60,438 bases of DNA from Albugo candida (lineage: Eukaryota; Oomycota; Peronosporomycetes; Albuginales; Albuginaceae). This document shows positions 1 to 9,900 of this stretch, in pieces. Within the stretch, counting starts at the first letter, position 1. Every line of letters begins with the position of its first letter. The notes under the pieces were generated by a model, which saw only the letters and a program-made list of their open reading frames with translations, did no database searches and was not told where the DNA came from. The position numbers were made by a program, and so were the translations under genes. The stretch is from NCBI GenBank assembly GCA_905220665.1, contig CAJNAR010000045.1, forward strand, positions 1 through 60,438. Reading direction: 5' to 3'.

Positions 1-2962
1 ACAACAACACACATTGCTTCACTCGATCAAAGAAACATTGTCCAGCCCTGACGATTCCTTTTTGTCCGCTACATTAACCAAACTGGAGATGGAAGAAGCA
101 ATAAAAAGTATGCGTGGACACTCTTCACCTGGAATGGATGGATTGCCGGCAGCGTTCTACCAACTCGCTCCGAGTGTTTTTGGTGAATTTTTGCAAATTG
201 TCTTCGAACACCAACTTCATCGAGGCTCTTTGCTGCGTTCTCAACGTAGTTCAGCAATCACGTTGCTATACAAAAAAGGATCCCGTGCTGATCCTGGCAA
301 CTATCGTCCTATTGCCCTGATATGCGTGGATGTGAAAGTGCTGTCGAAGGTACTCGCGTACCGACTTAGCAGGTGCTTCCGAAATTGATCCACGAGGACC
401 AAAAAGCATTTCTACGAGGACGTTCCATCCATCATCACATTCGGTATATGAGTGATGTGCAGGATCTAGTCACATATCGTGATGAAGAAGCATACGCAAC
501 ATTTCTCGATTTTGAAAAAGCGTACGATCGAGTGGATTGGTCGTACATGTATGCGGTTTTATCGAAAATAAATTGTGGAAATTCGTTCATCCAGTGGACA
601 AAGCCCTTGTACACCAACACGAGTGTATCGTTGTTGCTGAATGGAACGCTTTCGCCAAAAATCACTCCGTCGAGGGGTGTTCAACAGGGTGACCCACTGT
701 CCGCTTTTCTCTTTCTCACGACGATTGAGCAGTTAAGGAATTTGTTGCGGAGGAATGAAGGACCTGGATTATGCATCACTCCAACGAATACAGCAACGAG
801 TTTATTTTTTGCGGACGACTCGACCTTAATATCGTCTTCGCTCAGTGGAGTGGAGGCGCAGCTCGAGATCGTTCAGAAGTATTGAAATGGTTCAGGAGTA
901 AAGCTTAACTTGTTCAAGTCCACCTTGCTTCCACTGCATCGACACCACGTAGGTCAACCGTTTGCCCATGTGAAAGTACTCTCACCGAGCGCGTCGCTGA
1001 AATATTTGGGAGTTTCATTTAGTCAATCACCCGTTGCTGATTTGATGATCGAATTCTTAGAAGATCGTTTTTATGATGGGTTTCGTCAGTGGTTTCGTCG
1101 AGCCAGAACAGTTCGTGGAAGATTACTGGTGGCACAAACTATGGTGTTATCACGTTTATGGCATCCTACAACTCATTTCAACATCCCGCAACATTTCGTT
1201 CGACGCTGGCAATCGATGCTCAATTGATTCGTTTTTAGTCGGAAGCATGAGCGCGATTCAACACACGTTCAACTGATCAAGTCGGACGTTTTGTACCTAC
1301 CTCATTCAGAGGGTGCCTTTCAGGTTCCGATTATCTCAACACAACTGAAGAAACAACGCTTTTAGTGTTTACAACAATTTCTACTTCATTCCAGTACAGC
1401 TTTACCCAGCAACTGGACACTTCCCGGAATGGAGACTACACGAAGCATTTTGCCTGATTTTGGGCCATATCGATCACTCGATATCCTCACGACATCACCA
1501 CGTCAGCATAGGACCTTGGTGCATTGGAATATAGCGTCACCATGGTGGAAGCAGACATGTATTTGGTTCCACCAAAGTCATTGGGATCTTAGCGACAAAG
1601 AACTATCACAACAGGAGCGATTTCTCACGATGTTGGATTCTCCCATATGGTTTCATATCGACCCTCATCTGCATTTTGAGAAGAGACGACGGTCAACGAG
1701 TGTCTCTGCTCATCGTCGATGTCTGGGAATGGTGCCCGAACCAGCGCGTAGTTTTTGGAAGCGCTTCGCTCAAGCGTTTCAAGTATGGTCTCTACGTGAC
1801 TTGTTTGGTGGAAGAAACGGACTGGTTCGCCTCTGATCTCGAATTCATTTTGCGTTTTAGTACAACGGAGGTTGGGTAGCCGTCCGATCAGTCTCAATCG
1901 AAGTGTTTACGCCGGTTGTACGTCGAAGCAACGCAAATTCTGCGACTAGCTCAACCTGCTGGCGTATTACGCTGTTCCGTAAGGGCAATGGCACACGCTT
2001 GTCCGGTTCACTTAAGTATTCAACTCTCGGAAAAGAACGTTTTCTTTCCGATGATACCTCGGAACAAGCTTTATCGAGTCGTTGGGAAGGCATTGCCACC
2101 GGATAAACCACACTCAATGTTGCTTCACGTATCAGAACGTGATCGAAGTGGGGCGTCAACATGGGTAAAAGATTTTTACAAGTTATTCAAACGTCTTCGC
2201 AGACGTTTGCTACCGATCTATTCGGACGTCCAGTTCCGGCTATTTTTCTGTATCCTACCAGTTCGAGCACGATTTTGGGTTTTACAGCAATCACATCCAG
2301 ACATCATCCTGTGCACTCAGAAGCATTGTGGTGCGGTCGAAAGCTACCAGCATTTGTTTTTCGATTGCAACAGAACAAGTCCAATTGGGGAAGAGCTCTT
2401 TCCGTGGTGGACAATCTTCTTCTCTGTTCGCCCGCGATGGTCACACATCGCGTGTGCACGGATTCCTGCACTTCGTGATGCGTGGCATCCTTTTCGAATG
2501 GTGCTGGATGATCTTTGGTTTACATTAGTCGCGGTCGCGATTAATTTTATTTGGACGGATCGGAATCGCAGACTTTTCGCCCACGGCACTTCGACGCCAA
2601 CTGCCCCAGCTGTTTCGGTGATTATAGCACACTGAGTGCCCATATCCGATATTTTCAACGGCAGTGCTATAATACGGAGCAGCTCGAGCAGTTGACACAA
2701 GTATTAGCGTCTTATCAACATACTGGTTCAGCCAGGAGGTATTTCTCTACTCGGCCCAGCCTGCTTCAAGTTCGACACCGTCAACGAGTCTAAGTCGGTG
2801 ATGCGGGGTGTTTCTAACACAGTACTATCTTAATCCAGTCGCTGAACCTAGCTGTGGCTTTCTAGACCAAAATTGCATTCATTTTGTTTATTTATTGTAG
2901 CTTAGGCATTAGAGAAGTCATTTACGTCTGATTCTAGTAATTTAGACAACTTCAAAAAAAAA
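1..2962 (+). mobile_element. Non-LTR retrotransposon (LINE), decayed, cut by window edge
   Basis: The element enters the window inside its ORF2 and runs to an A-run at 2954-2962, taken as the 3' tail. Seen: a reverse transcriptase followed by a C-terminal zf-RVT-type Cys/His domain, then about 170 bases of non-coding 3' end. No target duplication can be tested because the 5' end lies outside the window. The A-run ends only 37 bases before the ATTGGTT box of the next gene, so the LINE probably inserted just upstream of the CCG promoter and cut it off from its original upstream flank. Confidence 0.85.
14..2793 (+). pseudogene. LINE ORF2 remnant: reverse transcriptase and zf-RVT domain
   Basis: The reading moves from frame 2 (14-388) to frame 1 (373-1836) and back to frame 2 (1916-2635), so there are at least two frameshifts. 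In-frame stops occur near 883, 1225 and 1363. RT blocks are clear: SSPGMDGLPAAFY, NYRPIAL, FLDFEKAYDRVDW, GVQQGDPLSAFLF and FADD. The last frame carries a zinc-binding C-terminal module with Cys, Cys, His-Leu-Phe-Phe and Cys spacing (ILCTQKHC ... HLFFDC) near 2310-2370. In living elements this enzyme primes reverse transcription at nicked target DNA. This copy cannot encode a functional protein. It is a relative of the minus-strand relic at 47.9-50.25 kb, which shares the RT and zf-RVT blocks. Confidence 0.85.
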
Positions 2963-2998
2963 CAGAGTACAGCTTACAACTTTCTCTTTTTCCATTCT

Positions 2999-3149
2999 AT
3001 TGGTTAATAAAGCCTTTCTGAACACAACGAACGACCAGTAATGTATCTTTTTTTGCCTGACGTCTGAATTTTTGACGTAGAAAATTCAGAAGAACGATGA
3101 CGATCACCCCTTCTTTCTGCGGAAATTATTCAGTACGCTGTTTCTTTCT
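2999..3149 (+). promoter_or_regulatory. Conserved upstream region of CCG gene 1
   Basis: Two short elements recur before several CCG loci in this window. ATTGGTTAATAA, an inverted CCAAT-type box, is at 2999-3010. ACGCTGTTTCTTTC is at 3135-3148, about 100 bases before the ATG. The second matches ACGCTACTTCTTTC at 54776 and 43124 and the complements at 20821, 14676 and 34503. No transcript data are available, so the regulatory role is inferred from position and conservation between paralogues; shared descent alone could explain it. Confidence 0.4.
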
Positions 3150-3235
3150 ATGGAAAAATGACTGGTTTGAATGAGGCCCTGCTAATTTATCAATCTAAGG
3201 ATTGAATTCATTTCTCATTTACAAATTGTCTGGTC

Positions 3236-5005
3236 ATGGTGCGTCAGAATTGGCTCCTCCTTTCTGCTCTCTTACTGCTCAACACGGTTACTGATGCCAT
3301 CGATCAAGTAATAATCACCGCAACATTATCTCGAAATGGTAATCTAGGCAAGTGCCAATCTTGCCTCACAGATATTGCCGGCGTGGAACGACTTTCGCTT
3401 GCTTCTAATCCTACGCTCAACCTGCAACAAGTGCCGATAAGATTACGATTCCAAGCGTCTGGTAATGCTTATTCTTTCATGAGAGCTGAGCTCGATTGTC
3501 AAAGTGATCGCACATGTGGCTTAATAACAATGAAAGGTCTTGAGCCCACGAAGAATAGAAATGCCGGTACATCAGAAGCGCTGTGCATTTTCACAGATGT
3601 GCAAACAAGTTATGATTGCGGCATTTGTCTCAAAATGACGAGCGGCTCTCACAGCATACAAAAATTCCAACTGAGAAGCATGTTTTCACAAGAGCTTCAT
3701 TTGCATGTGCTATACACAATTCTACGAGATAATTTCACCCCATGCGAAAACTCGGGCGTTTGTAGCGGATCCAATATTGAAGTTTCTGATGCTGCTTGTA
3801 ACTTTCTCGTCAAAAAGCTATCCATCCCTGACTTCGACGCATCCACGGAAAAGGTCGTAGTCGAAAAAAAGAACGTTCGATCAGGGAATACATTGTATCA
3901 AAGTGTCGAACCGATCTATGGGAGTTTGAATTGGAACTCAGAATGCTATCAGGTTTTCGCGACGATCGGAAAATGGACAAAATGCCTCAGTTGCATAGCG
4001 CAATCATCATCTGGTATTGCTGTACTTTGCAATGTTGGCACCTTCAATGGAGCATCAGGAATACATAGTCGGCAACTTATCTCTCTTGTATCCGAAGTTG
4101 ATCCCAGAAAAGATCATAGCCTTTTCAGTGACTGCGTAAACTCGTGTGGATCGATAATCCCCAAAGGAAAAAACGATTGTGCCGAAGCCTTTATCAACGC
4201 CATTGACATTTCATCCTCCGTCGGCAAGATCTACGCCAATATGCAACTTTGGTATCATGAGAAGGGTATAATGGCTTCAAATGAAGTGCCTCTATCTCAA
4301 ACTTCGAGTTGTTTGTGGATAGAACACGAGCCAAAGTATGCTGATTCCTGCATGTCTTGCCTGAGTCTAGTATTTCGAGAAACCGCCCGAAAACTTTCAC
4401 GGACTGAATTTTTGGTTTTATTGAAAAAAAATTGGGAAAGTACCATCATCTCGCAATGCATTTCATTCGGATCTCCGCCGGAACAGAAATTATGCAAAAA
4501 AATGACGACTATTTCCGAACAATTCTGTCGGTCTTTGGAAAGTGCCCCTCGTCAGTCAGATGCTATGGCTATTTCGCATACATCTGCGACGAACAGCTTT
4601 CAACCTGTTATTATAGGAAGGCCAGGAACTCCAACTTTGGAATGCTTCACTTGTCTCACGTCAAACTTGGATATTTTGATCACAAATTTACATGTTTTCT
4701 GGATGGTGGCTGCTCCAACAAATGAGAATTGTCTCATGGAGTGTGGAGTATTACATCTGGGTGCTTCACAATTGTTGGATGTCTCTTCAATTCGATCAAT
4801 GTCCTCGGATTCAGTCAGAAAACGGTTCGATTCGATGGAGGCAGATCAAAGTCATTCTTTTGCTGGCAATGCTGGAAATCATGCTACCCAACGTCAAAGA
4901 AAGGATAAGGGTAAAGCGTCACAAAATGAGGGAGCCGAGCGGGACGCAAATGCACACTATCCTCCCTTTCTGAATACTTTTATGGACGGGAAAATGCTCA
5001 ATTAG
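3236..5005 (+). CDS. Secreted CCG-class cysteine-rich candidate effector (intact copy 1)
   Basis: Uninterrupted 589-residue ORF. The ATG at 3236 is chosen because the N-terminus that follows (basic start, Leu-rich stretch, A-x-A-like end near residue 21) is a classical signal peptide and aligns with the paralogues. The mature protein starts with C40-x2-C43-x5-G49, the signature of the Albugo CCG class. CxxC pairs recur at residues 40, 128, 250, 372 and 470, and most are followed 25-50 residues later by a second Cys pair (88/94, 170/176, 300/304, 499/503) that often ends in Cys-Gly. No enzyme domain is recognised. The C-terminus from about 545 is basic and polar, ending MDGKMLN. Family knowledge suggests a secreted host-interacting protein; the molecular target is unknown. 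No intron is needed. The closest relative here is the pseudogene at 43201-44980. Confidence 0.85.
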   Translation: MVRQNWLLLSALLLLNTVTDAIDQVIITATLSRNGNLGKCQSCLTDIAGVERLSLASNPTLNLQQVPIRLRFQASGNAYSFMRAELDCQSDRTCGLITMKGLEPTKNRNAGTSEALCIFTDVQTSYDCGICLKMTSGSHSIQKFQLRSMFSQELHLHVLYTILRDNFTPCENSGVCSGSNIEVSDAACNFLVKKLSIPDFDASTEKVVVEKKNVRSGNTLYQSVEPIYGSLNWNSECYQVFATIGKWTKCLSCIAQSSSGIAVLCNVGTFNGASGIHSRQLISLVSEVDPRKDHSLFSDCVNSCGSIIPKGKNDCAEAFINAIDISSSVGKIYANMQLWYHEKGIMASNEVPLSQTSSCLWIEHEPKYADSCMSCLSLVFRETARKLSRTEFLVLLKKNWESTIISQCISFGSPPEQKLCKKMTTISEQFCRSLESAPRQSDAMAISHTSATNSFQPVIIGRPGTPTLECFTCLTSNLDILITNLHVFWMVAAPTNENCLMECGVLHLGASQLLDVSSIRSMSSDSVRKRFDSMEADQSHSFAGNAGNHATQRQRKDKGKASQNEGAERDANAHYPPFLNTFMDGKMLN

Positions 5006-7887
5006 GCGTGTATCCATTGAAAACCCATCTTCGAGGTACGCTCATCCATCAGGTCATTTCTAGTGCTCTATCGGTAATAAGCATTACTTTAAAATATTTT
5101 CTTCCCATCTCGCAACCTCCAGCACTTGAACAATACAAAGTGAGTATTCGAATTGACTACTGTATCGCCGACTTTGACTTTAGTTTGCGTCATGTTGCTC
5201 CAGCTTTAAGGAAAAGATGACAAGAGACATCTCACGAGAAACGATCAAAGTTCGATGTATGATGCCTTGCACTTAATTCGATACATGTCATCTTTCCTTT
5301 GGGCGGAAATGAGCCTTATGTAGAAAAATAGACATTCGCGTGACCACTTGAACTCTCGAGATTCAAACCTAATCTTTTAAACAGCTATTTTGCACCCTTC
5401 TCGATACTGCAAAAAGGTGAATCATAAATCGAGTCAGCATCCATCAGGATGGTAGCACACGCCTTCATAATTTTGCTGGCTAGAACTGCCACATCGTTAG
5501 TGCACCTCCACTCAAAGCAAGCGCTGCTTTGAAGGCATATGTGAGCATCTGCTTCCTTTTATTGACGATAGTTTGGATCACAGGTTGTTGATCAGAATCG
5601 ATTGTATCTTTGATGCGCTATGAGTCCTATAGTAGTATTCATGTATGTGCTGGTGTTCATGTCACTCTGTCCAAGTACATCTGCTTCACTGCACGGTTTG
5701 GCAGTAGGAAGTCTGTGGTATCGCAGCCAACCCTCTGCCGATGAAGAACGAAGATCAACATTTCTCCTCCATCTTTCTCCAACTTATTACGGCATCAAAA
5801 CAGGCGCTTCCTGATTACTCGTGGCTTTGCCCACGTCGAGGCCATACAGTAGTTAGCTCATAAAGTGCTAGATTTGGAAATTATGATGTAAAAAAAGTGA
5901 GCATACGTTTCGTTGCCTTCTATCATTCTTTCTCACTTTCTTAACCTCCTCTTCCCATACCGTCCTGTGCGTCTTATATCGCGCAGATCTCTACGGCTGC
6001 CGAAATTTGCAAAATGGTACAACTCGAATACGATTTTCTCAAGAAGCTGGTCAGATTACAAGGACCTAGAATCTCATGTGTATCCAGCCTTTTCAAAAGT
6101 CTTCAAGTATGAAGTGACTCAATGCCAAATGACATTTCATGTGAGACAAGTCAGCGATAGTAGCGATAGTAGCGAACGTCTGTTATGGCCAATATTAGTG
6201 CTTGAAGTGTTTCTTCTCGCTATTCTTTTGTCAAATTTACTCTGTCGTGTTTCGTCTTACTTATTCCTACCTGTGCGACTAACTTGCCTTTCAACTGCTA
6301 TACGTACTGCTCTGATTCGTTTGAAGTCGTTTTCCACTTTCTTTGACGAAAAGACTTCATTTGTTTTCTTCTCGAATGTTGACCTATATCTACCAGACTC
6401 TTCATGAGTAGCGAAGAAAGCGTCGCGCGTTTCCGAAAGCTTCTGTACATCGCGTATCGATAGGTCTGTTTCACGATGACCTTAACGTGTGGATTCATGA
6501 CTTATTTGCACATAGTCAAGGAAGACATCGCTATATTTACCCTTACTCTCCACCTTGTCTCACAACAGTGACCGGCTAATACGTTTTGTCATACTTTCTT
6601 AGTTGATCATCGCGTTCATTGAGTGATCCAAAATACTCATGAATACGATGTATATGAGGTGAGATGTGGTGTAAGGTCTAAAAACCGTATACGCGTCCTT
6701 TATTCCTTATATTACATAGTCTAGCAATCCAATTGTTCTCGCACGATCTTAACGCCGGATCCAATGCTTTCAGCATCACCCAATGTCATATCTGACCTTC
6801 CACACTCTTGACATTTTCTTTTCTTTAGCGCTTATATGGATGCGCCTCTGAGTCAAGGACAATTGTTCCCGATGCATTTCAAGTAGTTTGGGAAGCCATC
6901 CTTATTAATGCTCATCTACTCCAATAGATCCAGCGTACGTCCAGTCACTTGAATATCAATACGTACATGAAGTATTAAATTACCTTAGCAAGGAAGAAGA
7001 CGGCGCAGCCGAGTGGTTCAAAAAAATCTGAAATCCAGACCATTCGTCACATTTCACTGACACATGATTGTCAGTCCCGAGGTAGAGTAACGGTAGGGTA
7101 ACGGATCAGTGGTGCGAACAAAAGCCTAACCAAAGCCAAATCTGTGTTGAGTAGTGATTCAATGCCGATGCAGCACTTACAGCTTCAAGTCAAACCAATC
7201 GAGTTAGAGTATCCGATTGCTTCGGATTTTCAGTTGACGCATAATGCAAATCGTATACTATAAACAAAGAGATTCTATCACGAAGTACGAGAAGAAAATA
7301 CTGAAGCACTGGCTGGACGTTCTATACCTTTCTTACTAAATCAGCTATAACGCTGTTGGATCTGAAAACATGACTGTACAACAAACGTATACAGTATTGC
7401 GGAGTCTTGCTCCAAATTATTCACTTAACAGATCTAGCGATTGTGTAGGACCGATAAGAGGGGATTTACCGTTGCGGAGTCGACCTTATTTGATTGTAGA
7501 AAGCCCAATGGTGATGCTGAAGCCTCATTGATATGAGTGCATTCATTTCCACCGAAAATGAATAAGGATTCACTTCGAATTGTTTGCAATGATGGCCTTC
7601 ATCAGATTGAACGCACAAAAATCAAGAATGCGAAAAAAAGTGAAACGTCTTGCATTCGTTAATGCAGAAGTGTTATAAAATTGTAAAATAAGATCTGTCA
7701 CCTTTCTCTAAAATTGACGCTCGTGTTCTTATTTTTCTGGAAGCCTGAGCATCAGCACACAGCAAACAAAACCGAACTCTGCTTTTACACTAGTCAATTT
7801 AGATACTCTTATCTACACTGTCCAGGGGCTACAGGTTACAAGATGATAAGATATTTTTTCCCAAGCTGTATTCGATACTCCTGACTA
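5006..7887. other. Gene-free interval between two convergent CCG loci
   Basis: The first 1.5 kb is the duplicated 3' flank described for copy A, and it includes a short tandem GATAGTAGC repeat near 6156-6173. The rest (6.5-7.9 kb) holds no recognisable gene. It contains a tRNA-Ser-like half at 6999-7055. A stretch near 7110-7140 ('ggtgcgaaca') resembles DNA downstream of the CCG pseudogene at 19067 (near 18660), so it looks like decayed duplicated flank. Confidence 0.5.
6999..7055 (+). other. tRNA-Ser-like 5' half (A-box remnant)
   Basis: The run GACGGCGCAGCCGAGTGG followed by TTC resembles the acceptor strand, D-arm and A box of eukaryotic tRNA-Ser. About 15 bases on, 'tctgaaatccaga' could form a small anticodon-like hairpin. 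No complementary CGCCGTC acceptor strand and no B box (GGTTCGAATCC) follow within 200 bases, so a functional tRNA is not supported. It may be a pseudo-tRNA, the head of a tRNA-derived SINE, or chance. Confidence 0.25.
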
Positions 7888-9900
7888 TCAAAAAAGGACC
7901 AGAGGAATACCTGTACCTGATAGATGGTTGTTCGAATCGGTAGAATCCCAATCAAGCATATTCGCGTTACCATGGATTTTCTCATAGGGAAGCGAGTATC
8001 TTTCCACGTTTATCTCGGCTTTGCCTCCGTGTCTCTCGATTCTCATCCTACCCTTGAGGTTCATTACAGTCACTAGGAGGCATCTCCCCACTCTGCATGA
8101 GCCCGCTTTTCTGCGCCCCTTGATCCGCGTAATGTCCCACATGATCGATATCATTTCCTTCATATAAGCGACTTCGCTTGGTTCTGGCATTCGAATACGT
8201 TCCCGCATTTTGTTTTTCACGTCATTACTTTTTTCTTGAGCCTTACCACCCCGCCGAGTTTCATCGCCGAAGTTATCCTGACTTCCCGCGGAAACCTGAC
8301 TTCGCTCCCTTCCCGTTATATAATATCGAGCAACTACTGACTTCGACGGTATCGGCCGAAGGGAAGAGATGTCCAATTCCCCTTTATCAACCATATATAA
8401 GGTTCCACACTCCGCGGTACAATCGACTTTTTTTGGGAGCACCCATCTTCCAGATACTCCTGGTTTCGATAAAGTCGATGATAAAAATGTCCAATCTGGA
8501 GGTGAGACAAGCATAACAACCTAGAGTTGGATTAGCTAGCCATCCTTGACTCACTGGTTGTTGATTTATTTCAGATGGACCGCTATTCTCCAAAGGTGCT
8601 ATACCGAAATGGTAACACAGTTTCTAAGGAACATTGTTAACTTTTTTGCATAACTTATTCATCCACTCAAATCCGAATGAAATGCATTCCGAAATGGTAA
8701 ACATATTGAACTTTCTTTTTGATGAGATCAGAAACTCAATGTGCGCAAGTGCAAGCAAGTCTGACATTGTTCGCGATGCTCCTCTTCGTGTTCTACCCAC
8801 ATACAATTTGTGATTGTAAGTTGATTCGATGAATCCTGAACGGATGGGTTCCTCGCTGAAAAATGTGCAGCCATAATGTAGTAGAGCTTGTCCTGGGAAA
8901 CTGAATTGTCAATGTTCTCGTTAGAAACTATTCCACATTGTCCCGTAGCTTCCGGCATAATCGGTCCGCAAATCTTTGAACATTGTTGCCCAAAAGATGG
9001 AGATTCTTCCGATATCACGAAAAAGTACTGCACGTTTATTCCAGGATGTCCTTCAAATCCATTTTGGTTGTCGATATCATAGAACAGTACCACCATCCCA
9101 GAAATTTCAGTCGCTATGCAGCCAAGGCAGTCCTTTCGCAGTTCAGTAGCCGCGGAAGTCCGATAGCATAGTGATTTCCATTTTATACTCTCGTAAATCG
9201 ATCCGATCGCGAGATGAAAAAAATCCTGCGAAGCATAATCATTCCCATCTTTTTCAATATTCCCATCGGGTTTTGCGAAACGAGCGCTGAATAACTTTCT
9301 GACAAGATGCTTACAAGGATCGCCACCAACTTCAGCCGTGTACCCAGTACATATACCGACATCACACATGGCTCAAAATTTCTACTTCGACATGTATGTA
9401 GCACATGCAAATAGTGCTCCTGTGCATTTTTGGTTACCAGGTAGAGCTTTCGTATGCTTCGGGAATCACTCGTCATTTTCATGCAGCTGCCGCATTCTGC
9501 ACTCGTTTGCGAATCTGTGAGTACGCATAACGCTTCCAACGTTGTCGGTCTAATATCGCTCGACTTTGAAGAAGATACAGCGGTGTTCATATTTTCAGGA
9601 TGTGTCATTATGATGGAGCCACATATACTTTCACTCTGACAGTCTATTCCGGCTCTTATAAAGAAAAAGCCAGGCCATACGCGTCGAATTTTGCTGTGGT
9701 AAGCGATGGATTTGAGTTGTGCGTATGGGTAGACGCAAGCGAAAGACGATTAATTCCGGCAATTTCTGTTAGGCAGGACTGGCACTTGCCTAGATCGCTT
9801 TGGAGACTAAATGTTGCGGTGATTATTAGTCGCTGATTGGCATCAGTACCCGTGTCTAAAAGCGACACAGCACAGAAAAGAAGCCAGTGTTGTGGAGCAT
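7888..9900 (-). pseudogene. CCG-class effector pseudogene (copy 3)
   Basis: The full length of a CCG protein can be followed, in at least five frame segments: 9656-9900 (signal-like region and an intact CQSC...G motif), 9183-9608, 8728-9369, 8387-8593 and 7888-8514. The homologous ATG at 9898-9900 is present, but one base is missing between it and the conserved Trp codon, so the start is out of frame with the CCG region. The final segment has a long basic Arg/Lys-rich tail absent from intact copy 2 and ends near SLPYEK...NANML, a tail shared with the pseudogene at 19067. It converges with CCG gene 1. The many frameshifts make a functional product implausible. Confidence 0.85.

Larger units (their letters stand above)
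2999..6535 (+). repeat. Direct segmental duplication, copy A (partner 43030-47590)
   Basis: The CCG promoter, the gene and about 1.5 kb of 3' flank match a second plus-strand block at 43.0-47.6 kb. Examples outside the gene: 'agacattcgc' context (5330 and 45302), 'cttctcgat' followed by 'ctgcaa' (5398 and 46316), 'gctcataa' plus 'gtgctagatt' (5856 and 46979), and 'catttcatgtgagacaagtc' (6133 and 47261). The partner contains about 0.93 kb of extra DNA. An ORF of 164 codons inside this flank (5913-6407) is not kept open in the partner and is not annotated. Confidence 0.7.

Noticed and set aside
5913..6407. ORF of 164 codons on the plus strand downstream of CCG gene 1
   Set aside because: The homologous DNA at 46.95-47.45 kb is full of stops in this frame and the protein looks like no known family. 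Probably chance openness in duplicated flank.
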